7,149 nt of DNA from an uncultured Actinomycetes bacterium (GTDB lineage: Bacteria; Actinomycetota; Actinomycetes; Nanopelagicales; Nanopelagicaceae): assembly GCA_903918325.1 (NCBI GenBank), contig CAIXDY010000127.1, forward strand, positions 1 to 7,149, given 5' to 3'. The translations under genes and the position numbers were made by a program. The notes beneath the pieces are model-generated. The model was not told where the DNA came from. It was given only the letters and a program-made list of their open reading frames with translations, and ran no database searches. Every line of letters starts with the position of its first letter. Position 1 is the first letter of the stretch. Below are positions 1 through 5,502 of the stretch, in pieces.

Positions 1-174
1 ACACTGTGGATACTTGTCGATAAAACGTTGGAGTGCATCAGATTGCTCAATGGCGTTTTTGCCAACGATAATTTCATAATTGATTTTTCGAGAATTCAAA
101 TATCCGGCAACATAAGTACCAAGGGTGGCACCTTTACCTTGGCCTGAGACTGGATTGATAACTAGGGCCCACAT
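1..174 (-). CDS. Diacylglycerol/lipid kinase family protein, N-terminal fragment
   Basis: This is the first 58 codons of a gene that runs off the left edge of the window. The peptide begins MWALVINPVSGQGKG, which carries the N-terminal nucleotide-binding signature of the DAGK/YegS/LCB5 lipid kinase family (NPxSGxGKG, residues 7-15). Enzymes of this family phosphorylate diacylglycerol or a related lipid with ATP at the inner face of the membrane; the substrate cannot be told from this fragment. The ATG start is preceded by AGGG (182-185) with a 7-nt spacer, a fair ribosome binding site. The tatC stop lies only 17 nt upstream, so the gene is probably the next member of the trmI-paf-tat operon. 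From memory, lipid kinase genes sit beside tatC in other actinobacteria too. Family call is firm; the exact gene is not. Confidence 0.85.
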   Translation of the reverse strand, partial: MWALVINPVSGQGKGATLGTYVAGYLNSRKINYEIIVGKNAIEQSDALQRFIDKYPQC

Positions 175-191
175 GCGCCGACCCTATCTAA

Positions 192-1004
192 CTATTCAGT
201 TATCGGCGTAGGAGCTTGAATTGTTGTGTCGATTTCAACTTTAGCGGCGCGGCTGTCACGGCGTTTATCAACCAGTAGAGCAATTCCCCCGGCCATGAAA
301 TACAGCGCGATAAGCGGCAAGGCCAACAACATCATCGTGAGTGGATCACCAGTGGGTGTAAATGCGGCAGTGAAAAGCGTGATGGCAAAGATCCAAATGC
401 GCCAAGGTTTTAAAATAGTTTGACCTCGTAGAAATCCGATCAAGTTGAAAGTAACGAGAAAAATTGGAAGTTCGAAAGCTAAACCGAAAAGCAAAATTAC
501 ACGCATAACAAATGCTAGATAATCATCAAACTTAACTAGATTTGAAAGTGAATTTGGTGTGAAGCCAAAAAGCACCTTGATCGCAACAGGCAGAATTAAG
601 TATCCCAAAGTGGCGCCTATCGCAAAGAAAGGTGTTGCTGATGCAATGAATAGAACTGAGTAACGCTTCTCTTTCTTGTGCAGACCGGGTGCAATGAATG
701 CCCACAGCTGGTAGAGCCAGAAAGGTGCCGAAAGAATTACCCCGGTCAGCAGTGCAACATATATTTGCAGATTGAGTGGGCCAAGAACACCATTGATGTA
801 CAAGGAGCCGCAATGAGTTGCGCCAGCTTTCTGAGCGGCCGAAAGATCGCACACGGGTTTAGCTAGTTTGGTGATTATTGGATTATAGAAATACCACCCA
901 AAGCCTGAAGCTAAGAGGATCGCGACAGATGCGCGAACCACTCTCTTACGAAGTTCTCGTAGGTGATCGAGTATCGGCATCCGTGCGTCTTGGTTAGACG
1001 CCAT
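192..1004 (-). CDS. tatC: Sec-independent protein translocase TatC
   Basis: Multi-spanning core of the twin-arginine translocase, which recognises RR signal peptides and, with TatA-type proteins, exports folded proteins across the cytoplasmic membrane. The 270-residue protein has the family's N-terminal cytoplasmic signature HLRELRKR (residues 14-21, with the conserved Glu17) and the first cytoplasmic loop FIAPGLHKKEKR (103-114, with conserved Glu112). Six hydrophobic segments can be seen at roughly 22-42, 81-102, 116-141, 163-188, 200-215 and 222-245. The first external loop carries Cys52 and Cys65, a pair I recall in mycobacterial TatC. The ATG start is chosen because the short extension before RMPILDHLREL resembles other actinobacterial TatC proteins; a second ATG at codon 9 is the alternative. 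The gene begins 6 nt after the tatA stop, so the two are surely co-expressed. Its own ribosome site is weak, suggesting coupling to tatA. Confidence 0.97.
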   Translation of the reverse strand: MASNQDARMPILDHLRELRKRVVRASVAILLASGFGWYFYNPIITKLAKPVCDLSAAQKAGATHCGSLYINGVLGPLNLQIYVALLTGVILSAPFWLYQLWAFIAPGLHKKEKRYSVLFIASATPFFAIGATLGYLILPVAIKVLFGFTPNSLSNLVKFDDYLAFVMRVILLFGLAFELPIFLVTFNLIGFLRGQTILKPWRIWIFAITLFTAAFTPTGDPLTMMLLALPLIALYFMAGGIALLVDKRRDSRAAKVEIDTTIQAPTPITE

Positions 1005-1010
1005 TACGAA

Positions 1011-1196
1011 TTACTTTTCTGGAGGTGTTTCGCCGTCAGCCTTTTTTTCTTCGGCTGTCATTTCTTTCATCTCACTTTTGAAAATTCGCATTGAACGTCC
1101 AAGGGAGCGAGCTGAGTCTGGAAGACGCTTGGCACCGAAGAGAACAAGCACGACGATAAGAAGAATCAAAATATGGCTAGGTTCGCGTAAGAACAT
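1011..1196 (-). CDS. tatA: Twin-arginine translocase subunit TatA
   Basis: Small pore-forming or membrane-weakening subunit of the Tat exporter. The 61-residue protein has the standard layout: a short N-terminus, one transmembrane helix (about residues 8-20), the FGAKRLPD hinge (20-27), an amphipathic helix (SARSLGRSMRIFKSEMKEM, 28-46) and a charged tail rich in Lys and Glu. The polar residue in the membrane helix is His8, where many TatA proteins have Glu or Gln; I recall His also in mycobacterial TatA. It is at the short end for the family. AGGGAG (1205-1210) sits 8 nt before the ATG, the clearest ribosome site in this operon, as expected for a subunit needed in large excess over TatC. No tatB gene is visible in the window; actinobacterial tatB usually lies elsewhere. 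The tatC gene follows 6 nt downstream. Confidence 0.95.
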   Translation of the reverse strand: MFLREPSHILILLIVVLVLFGAKRLPDSARSLGRSMRIFKSEMKEMTAEEKKADGETPPEK

Positions 1197-1204
1197 TGCT
1201 AAAA

Positions 1205-1210
1205 CTCCCT
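1205..1210 (-). promoter_or_regulatory. Strong ribosome binding site of tatA
   Basis: On the minus strand AGGGAG lies 8 nt before the tatA ATG. It is the best Shine-Dalgarno match in the operon, and it follows the only real gap (65 nt) between operon genes. That 65-nt gap (1197-1261) shows no convincing promoter, hairpin terminator or small gene. Confidence 0.6.
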
Positions 1211-1261
1211 GCAGTTGGAAATATCTACGGCGTAAGGCTACCCCAGAGAAGCATGAAAACG

Positions 1262-2191
1262 CTAGGCATGCTCAGACTGCATGTAACGATCTAGCATTAG
1301 TTGGGCTTTCAGGGCGATTTGCGCTCTCAAAGGCGTCGGCGATACTAATTCGCAACTTCCAGCACTGGCGAAGATGCTTCTTACTACCCACTGGTGTGAA
1401 TAAGTTCGCATCTTTTGCGGAGCTGAAAGAACTGGGTTTTGCAAGGAAAATCTTTCACTCATTAAACGTAATCGTGAAGTAATGCGTATCTCGCATTCAT
1501 GTGAATCATCAGACTTCACAGTGGCATTCTTCCTATGAGATTCACTCACTTGCTTTGGTGTCGCTTCAGAGATTCTGTCTAGTCGAAAAACTCTGAAAGC
1601 ATCTGCAGTGTGACAGTACGCAAAGAGATATTCGATTCCACCATCTAGACGAATCTCGAGAGGAGTGATTGTGCGCTTTGTAAATTCATCGCTGTAGAGC
1701 GAATGATAATCGATGACCAAATCCAACTTTGACTTTAATGCAGATTCTATAGTTGCGCGTAAACCGGCAGAGACTGGATTTGTTGCGCGCAGGGCAGTGG
1801 TGAGCCCTGATTTTTCCGCGAGTCTTTTTACGAGAGCATCTATTGTCGGGTGAAGTTGTGATTTTTCAGAAAGTGCGTTTTTTACTAAATCCAAACCAAA
1901 TAGCAGCGATATACACTCATCAAAATTGAGTGCGCGCGGAACTTGCAAAGTTTCCGCATTTCTTATTGTGACGTACCCAGAGTCAAATGAGAGATCCATT
2001 AATTCCAACGCTGTGTAACCAGGTAAGCCGCACATCCAAAGTGTTGTTAAATCTGCGTTCATTTGGTTCGGTGTGACGTTAAAAGTTGAGGCTAAATCTT
2101 TAATACTGATTCCTTGATGTGCACTAATAAAGGGTACGAGCGCTAATAAACGCTCAACATCTAAAATCGGGGCTGGCTTGGCTTTAACCAT
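1262..2191 (-). CDS. pafC: WYL-domain transcriptional regulator PafC
   Basis: One half of the PafB-PafC pair, which in mycobacteria activates the RecA/LexA-independent DNA-damage response. The 309-residue protein starts with a winged helix-turn-helix region (about 10-60), ending in LWMCGLPGY (51-59), a stretch I recognise from mycobacterial PafC. A central WYL domain follows at about 150-210, with the conserved arginine-rich end FRVFRLDRIS (199-208), and then a C-terminal WCX-type extension. The WYL triplet itself is degenerate: the matching site reads EYL (187-189). The ATG overlaps the end of pafB by 8 nt and has no clear ribosome site, so translation is probably coupled, which fits a 1:1 heterodimer. 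PafC length and motifs match the family. The name is secure from sequence resemblance and gene order; the damage-response role in this organism is inferred. Confidence 0.93.
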   Translation of the reverse strand: MVKAKPAPILDVERLLALVPFISAHQGISIKDLASTFNVTPNQMNADLTTLWMCGLPGYTALELMDLSFDSGYVTIRNAETLQVPRALNFDECISLLFGLDLVKNALSEKSQLHPTIDALVKRLAEKSGLTTALRATNPVSAGLRATIESALKSKLDLVIDYHSLYSDEFTKRTITPLEIRLDGGIEYLFAYCHTADAFRVFRLDRISEATPKQVSESHRKNATVKSDDSHECEIRITSRLRLMSERFSLQNPVLSAPQKMRTYSHQWVVRSIFASAGSCELVSPTPLRAQIALKAQLMLDRYMQSEHA

Positions 2192-3125
2192 GAGTTTTTA
2201 CCAACGTTTGTAAAGTTCTGACAATACTTTCACGCATGGACTGTGGTTCAACGACGAAGGCATCGTCTAAGTGCCACAAAATCGAATCAATAAACAATGT
2301 TGCGTCTCCATAATTAATCCAAATCCGCTCCCACTCCCCCGCATCCTCAATCTTGTGTGCCAATTTGCGTAGTGCGTGAGCCCTACCTTTACGAATTTCC
2401 ACGACTGCAACGGAAGTGTTCAGTTCGACGTCTAAAGTGGACAGTAAATCGAAACCTGTTGGAATCTCATAGGCTCCCGACTTACCTACCGTATGTATTT
2501 CTTCACTGATTCGATCAAAGCGAAAAGTGCGTAGTGCATCTTTTGCCGTATCTAATCCCGATAAATACCAATGACCATCGCGAGATGCGACTGCATAAGC
2601 GCAGACTTGACGCGATTGTTTTACTAAGTCGCTAGAAAGATAATCAAAACTTATTATCGTGCGCGAAGCAATCGCGTTGAGTACCGCAGTTAGTTCGTGA
2701 TGGGAGGATGCCATTCGGGGTGCAAGCGTTGGAATAGCATCTAAATCAGAGTCAATACCCATCGACTGTAATTTCACCAACGCTGAATGCGCAGGCTCAT
2801 TAAGTGCCTCACCATTCCAAGCTTGGGCAGCCAGTGATAACAATGCGATGTCGATCCCAGAGATTTCTCCTAAATCAAGTTTGAAATCCTCGGGCTTGAT
2901 CCGGTATCCGGCCTCATCATTAAACAGTGGATCAAGACCACCCACTTCGATTTCGATTCCCAAAGAACGCAAATCATCTTTGTCACGTTCAAACATTCGC
3001 TCTTTTGCATCATCGGTACCTTCGTAACCTTCAACACTTCTAAATATTTCATTCTTAGTCAGATAACGTTTAGTGGCTAACAGCGCAATCGTCAGGTTTA
3101 CTAAACGCTCACTCTTCCGTGACAC
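2184..3125 (-). CDS. pafB: WYL-domain transcriptional regulator PafB
   Basis: Partner of PafC in the damage-responsive activator PafBC. From the chosen start the protein is 313 residues. SERLVNLTIALL near the N-terminus and RMFERDKDDLRSLGI (about 43-57) closely resemble mycobacterial PafB and form the DNA-binding winged helix. The WYL domain follows with an intact WYL triplet (186-188, in GHWYLSGLD) and the ligand-contacting end LRTFRFDRIS (198-207); a WCX domain ends the protein. Two in-frame GTG codons could start it. The one at 3125 is preferred because AAAAGG lies 8 nt upstream and the N-terminus then matches mycobacterial PafB in length; the GTG at 3134 (316 residues) overlaps that ribosome site. 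The gene overlaps trmI by 17 nt upstream and pafC by 8 nt downstream. Unusually, pafA does not precede it. Confidence 0.95.
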   Translation of the reverse strand: MSRKSERLVNLTIALLATKRYLTKNEIFRSVEGYEGTDDAKERMFERDKDDLRSLGIEIEVGGLDPLFNDEAGYRIKPEDFKLDLGEISGIDIALLSLAAQAWNGEALNEPAHSALVKLQSMGIDSDLDAIPTLAPRMASSHHELTAVLNAIASRTIISFDYLSSDLVKQSRQVCAYAVASRDGHWYLSGLDTAKDALRTFRFDRISEEIHTVGKSGAYEIPTGFDLLSTLDVELNTSVAVVEIRKGRAHALRKLAHKIEDAGEWERIWINYGDATLFIDSILWHLDDAFVVEPQSMRESIVRTLQTLVKTHG

Positions 3126-3960
3126 CGTATGCACCTTTTGAAGGCCTACGGCGTCGAGCTAGAACTTCAACGCCAGGAGCCATTCTTCGACTTTGGATTA
3201 AAAATCCAGTGTGACCGATCATTCGTTGTTGCGGGCGAACTGCTAAACCTTCATGGTGCCAACCACGCACTAACGTCTCACTGCTCTCGGGTTCGGTAAA
3301 GCGTCCATCCGATTTTATAGCTTCAGCTGTTGCAGAGAGTTGTGTTGTCGTAGCGACGTAAGACATGAAAACACCACCCGGACGTAGCGCACGCGCAGCG
3401 ATATCCACACACTCCCAAGGTGCCAACATGTCTAAAATTACGCGATCGAATTCCGAATCAAAATTTTGATCTTGCAAATCCCCGACTGTCAGTTTCCAAT
3501 TCTGCAAAGAACTTTCAAAATAATTATCAACATTTGACTTCGCGTTGTCGGCAAAATCAGCACGTCGCTCCACAGAATGGACCGAGCCATCCTTTCCTAC
3601 GGCGCGAAGAAGGGAAATAGTAAGTGCGCCACTTCCCACGCCTGCTTCTAGAACTCGGGCACCAGGATAAATATCGGCTAAGCCGATTATCATCGCAGCA
3701 TCTTTGGGGTAAACGATCGTCGCTCCGCGCGGCATAGTGAGAACATAATCAGCTAATAAGGGTTTGAATGCGGTGAATTTTAAACCGGCGGTCGTGCTGA
3801 TCACAGATCCTTCGGGCAAACCGATAACTTCAGAATGCGTTATCCAGCCCTTATGTGTGTGCCATTCTTTTCCAGCAACAAGAGTAAAACTGTATAACTT
3901 GCCTTTTGGGTCGGTGAGTTGCACCCGATCCCCCTCGGCGAAAATCCCTGGATTCGACAC
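3109..3960 (-). CDS. trmI: tRNA (adenine(58)-N1)-methyltransferase TrmI
   Basis: SAM-dependent enzyme that methylates N1 of adenine 58 in the T loop of tRNAs. The 283-residue length fits the bacterial and archaeal tetrameric family and closely resembles what I recall of M. tuberculosis Rv2118c. Seen are the N-terminal beta domain ending in PLLADYVLTMPRG (67-79), the YPKDAA segment (84-89), SAM-binding motif I VLEAGVGSGALTISLL (103-118), an acidic residue at the end of the next strand (Glu131), the catalytic-region motif DMLAPWE (177-183), and the C-terminal VRPQQRMIGHTGFL (241-254). The GTG start matches the family N-terminus. It lacks a Shine-Dalgarno but has TAAGAT 6 nt upstream, suggesting a leaderless transcript. 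It is the first gene of the minus-strand operon. Its last codons overlap pafB, where proteasome genes would usually lie. Confidence 0.96.
   Translation of the reverse strand: MSNPGIFAEGDRVQLTDPKGKLYSFTLVAGKEWHTHKGWITHSEVIGLPEGSVISTTAGLKFTAFKPLLADYVLTMPRGATIVYPKDAAMIIGLADIYPGARVLEAGVGSGALTISLLRAVGKDGSVHSVERRADFADNAKSNVDNYFESSLQNWKLTVGDLQDQNFDSEFDRVILDMLAPWECVDIAARALRPGGVFMSYVATTTQLSATAEAIKSDGRFTEPESSETLVRGWHHEGLAVRPQQRMIGHTGFLIQSRRMAPGVEVLARRRRPSKGAYGVTEE
3134..3139 (-). promoter_or_regulatory. Ribosome binding site that decides the pafB start
   Basis: AAAAGG on the minus strand lies 8 nt before the GTG at 3125 and directly touches the other GTG at 3134. The spacing favours 3125 as the true start of pafB. 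The site lies inside the last codons of trmI, so ribosomes finishing trmI could restart here. Confidence 0.5.
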
Positions 3961-3966
3961 GGGAGC

Positions 3967-3972
3967 ATCTTA
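3967..3972 (-). promoter_or_regulatory. Candidate -10 element for a leaderless trmI operon transcript
   Basis: On the minus strand TAAGAT fits the actinobacterial TANNNT -10 pattern and ends 6 nt before the trmI GTG. Transcription would then begin at or next to the start codon, giving a leaderless mRNA. No Shine-Dalgarno is visible before this GTG, in agreement. I see no good -35 box at 16-18 nt spacing. Inference from pattern only. Confidence 0.4.
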
Positions 3973-3998
3973 GGTCAAATTATCAATGCAAGTACGAG

Positions 3999-4004
3999 TA
4001 TGTT
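3999..4004 (+). promoter_or_regulatory. Candidate -10 element for the RecB-like nuclease gene
   Basis: TATGTT fits TANNNT and ends 7 nt before the GTG at 4012, so it could drive a leaderless transcript starting at that GTG. It overlaps the competing ATG start at 4000; if this promoter is real, that ATG would not be in the mRNA. No clear -35 box. Low confidence. Confidence 0.3.
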
Positions 4005-4773
4005 GCCGTACGTGAATAGTGAACGTTTGCGCTTATCCCCCAGTCGTGTGAGCGAATTTGAAAATTGCCCGCAGCTCTACAAGTACCGAGTGATTGATCA
4101 GTTGCCACAACCACCATCCCTCGATGCCGAACGTGGAACTCTGGTTCATACGGTTTTGCATGATCTATTTGAAAGTCCGGCTTCCGAACGAACTCCACAA
4201 ACTGCGCTGGACTTACTTCCTTCGCGATGGAAAGCTCAAATGGAAAATAAGCCGGAATTACTAGAGATGGTCACGAATGAAAAAGAGTGGTTAGACCGAG
4301 CTAGTGCACTGCTCCAGACATATTTCACTTTGGAAGATCCGCAAAAATTTGAAGCAACACATCGAGAGCTGCACCTTGAAAATGATTTTTCCGAAAAGAT
4401 CTACTTACACGGGTATGTGGATCGATTGGATGTAGCCCCTACAGGTGAAGTTCGAATTATCGACTACAAGACTGGCAAAGCACCTAAACCCGGGTGGGAG
4501 GAAAAATCACTTTTTCAACTGCGAGTGTATGCACTGCTGTATTTTAAGATGAACAACGTACTACCTAGGATTTTACAATTGATCTATCTTGGTGATGCTA
4601 AAGTTATAAAAAGCACGCCAACATTGAGTGATTTAGCCGCAACAGAGAAAACTTTAGAGCGCGTTGCTAAAGATATTTTTGCCTCAATAGATAAAGATTA
4701 TTGGCCACCTAAGCCCAGTCGTTTATGTGATTGGTGCTTTTTTAAACCAATTTGTCCCGCACACAACGTATAA
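4000..4773 (+). CDS. RecB/Cas4-like PD-(D/E)XK nuclease with Fe-S cysteines
   Basis: Stand-alone nuclease of the RecB-family exonuclease group, probably acting on DNA ends or single strands. From ATG 4000 it has 257 residues. The N-terminal SPSRVSEFENCPQLYKYR carries Cys23; RGTLVHTVLHDLF (45-57) supplies the active-site His50; YVDRLD holds Asp141; RIIDYKTGKA (152-161) supplies Asp155 and Lys157; QLRVYALLY (173-181) is the motif with Gln173 and Tyr177. The C-terminal CDWCFFKPIC gives Cys243, Cys246 and Cys252. One early plus three late cysteines is the 4Fe-4S 'iron staple' pattern of AddB and Cas4. Start is uncertain: ATG 4000 lacks a good ribosome site, and GTG 4012 (253 residues) follows a possible -10 and begins nearer the family core. 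The gene is divergent from trmI, as I recall for Rv2119 and Rv2118c of M. tuberculosis. No cas genes are near, so it is not called Cas4. Confidence 0.88.
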   Translation: MLPYVNSERLRLSPSRVSEFENCPQLYKYRVIDQLPQPPSLDAERGTLVHTVLHDLFESPASERTPQTALDLLPSRWKAQMENKPELLEMVTNEKEWLDRASALLQTYFTLEDPQKFEATHRELHLENDFSEKIYLHGYVDRLDVAPTGEVRIIDYKTGKAPKPGWEEKSLFQLRVYALLYFKMNNVLPRILQLIYLGDAKVIKSTPTLSDLAATEKTLERVAKDIFASIDKDYWPPKPSRLCDWCFFKPICPAHNV

Positions 4774-5441
4774 TTATTGATTGTGTAATCCGCGTGTAAT
4801 TCACTGAGCTTTTGATATGAAACCTGCTCAAGAGTGCGTATAACTCGCGTGCGCTCATTTTCCTCCACGTGCACAAGGTGGGGCACGGCAATCAACCAAG
4901 CGCCCGAGCTTTGAGCAGCCTTGACCCCAGTGAGCGAATCCTCAAAAATCAGACAGTTCGAAATATTAACTTCAGCGATATCTGCCGCTTTTAAATAGGC
5001 ATCCGGAAATGGTTTGGTTCGTAGTACGTCATCACTTGAAATCGAGAAAGGGAAAAGATCTGTACCAATGTTTTCCAGAACTGCATCAACAATGATTCGT
5101 GGACTAGCTGAAACTAAAGCGGTCCTAACGCCTTCACTTTGTAGTTCTTTGACTAATTCAAAGGCTCCTGGCATGAGTGGGGTATCGCCCTGCATTTTTG
5201 CCGCCTGAACTGAAATCAATGATTGCGTGAAAAAACCTGGGTCTTCTTGAAAATTGCATTTCTCATGCATGTACTGACCTACTCGACTCAATGGTCCGCC
5301 TAAGCATGCAACTTGATCTGCTGCTGTCCAGTTATACCCAAATTTCGCGGTAATCTCGATTTCGGATAGTAACCATTGCGGCTCAGAATCGACCATCAAG
5401 CCATCCATGTCGAAGAAGATCGCGTCAAAGAAATTCGTCAA
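4698..5441 (-). CDS. HAD-superfamily hydrolase, beta-phosphoglucomutase-like
   Basis: Cytoplasmic phosphatase or phosphomutase of HAD subfamily I; the substrate is unknown, probably a small sugar phosphate or similar. All four HAD motifs are seen in the 247-residue protein: motif I FFDMDG (nucleophile Asp11, Asp13), motif II VSASP (Ser111), motif III Lys143 in RTKPFPDAYL, and motif IV FEDSLTGVKAA (Glu167, Asp168). The alpha-helical cap lies about 18-90. The TTG at 5441 is chosen because GGAG sits 4 nt upstream, it is the first possible start after an in-frame stop, and the next Met lies inside motif I. The fold should be complete by about residue 220; the last 25 residues are encoded opposite the end of the RecB-like gene (76-nt convergent overlap) and look like a read-through tail. 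An overlapping upstream ATG and a CTT TGA C motif make the start odd. Confidence 0.88.
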   Translation of the reverse strand: MTNFFDAIFFDMDGLMVDSEPQWLLSEIEITAKFGYNWTAADQVACLGGPLSRVGQYMHEKCNFQEDPGFFTQSLISVQAAKMQGDTPLMPGAFELVKELQSEGVRTALVSASPRIIVDAVLENIGTDLFPFSISSDDVLRTKPFPDAYLKAADIAEVNISNCLIFEDSLTGVKAAQSSGAWLIAVPHLVHVEENERTRVIRTLEQVSYQKLSELHADYTINNYTLCAGQIGLKKHQSHKRLGLGGQ

Positions 5442-5451
5442 GAGTCTCCAT
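5425..5451 (-). other. Overlapping 8-codon upstream ORF ending in CTT TGA C
   Basis: An ATG 10 nt before the TTG start of the HAD gene opens a short frame (METLDEFL) that stops at TGA inside the HAD coding region. The stop context is CTT TGA C, the slippery motif known from prfB. A +1 slip there would continue straight into the HAD frame just before DAIFFDMDG. There is no prfB-type purine-rich site close upstream of the slip point, and the ATG's own ribosome site is weak. It may be chance, or a one-base length difference in a T-rich run. Confidence 0.25.
5446..5449 (-). promoter_or_regulatory. Ribosome binding site supporting the TTG start of the HAD gene
   Basis: GGAG on the minus strand lies 4 nt before the TTG at 5441, slightly closer than ideal. 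It is the main reason to prefer TTG. Its first G is also the last base of the competing ATG at 5449-5451, so initiation at the two codons would exclude each other. Confidence 0.5.
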
Positions 5452-5488
5452 TTTTCTTAAGGGATAGCGGTTTTCGGCAAGATTACCC

Positions 5489-5494
5489 TAAGGT
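5489..5494 (+). promoter_or_regulatory. Candidate -10 (TAAGGT) or ribosome site upstream of the PAC2 gene
   Basis: TAAGGT fits TANNNT and ends 8 nt before the PAC2 ATG, so the transcript could be almost leaderless. The same bases contain AAGG, 9 nt from the ATG, which could instead be a ribosome site. The two readings cannot be separated by eye. It lies in the 61-nt divergent gap between the HAD and PAC2 genes, which must hold both promoters. Confidence 0.3.
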
Positions 5495-5502
5495 TAAACC
5501 CT

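Noticed and set aside
532..852. 106-codon minus-strand ORF inside tatC
   Set aside because: It is an out-of-frame shadow of a strongly conserved membrane protein gene, with no motif of its own.
1197..1261. Possible promoter, terminator or small RNA in the pafC-tatA gap
   Set aside because: Only a 4-bp stem (AACT/AGTT) around the tatA ribosome site and a CTGCAG palindrome were seen, with no T run and no paired -35/-10 boxes.
1078..1482. 134-codon plus-strand ORF
   Set aside because: It lies antisense to pafC and tatA, which have clear family motifs; it shows no recognisable motif and no ribosome site.
3919..3999. Longer start (TTG at 3919) for the RecB-like nuclease
   Set aside because: The extra 27 residues carry no family motif, lie opposite the start of trmI and have no ribosome site; the family core begins near SPSRVSEF.
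4000..4773. Cas4 of a CRISPR system
   Set aside because: The motif set is similar, but there are no repeats, cas1 or cas2 in the window, and the gene order matches the housekeeping actinobacterial locus.
5442..5502. PafBC-dependent damage promoter in the HAD/PAC2 gap
   Set aside because: TTGCCGAAA followed by TATCCC on the minus strand loosely resembles the known motif, but both the core bases and the spacing are wrong.
5485..5502. Operator palindrome before the PAC2 gene
   Set aside because: AAGGTT-A-AACCCT is an imperfect 6-bp inverted pair with one mismatch, too short and AT-rich to separate from chance.
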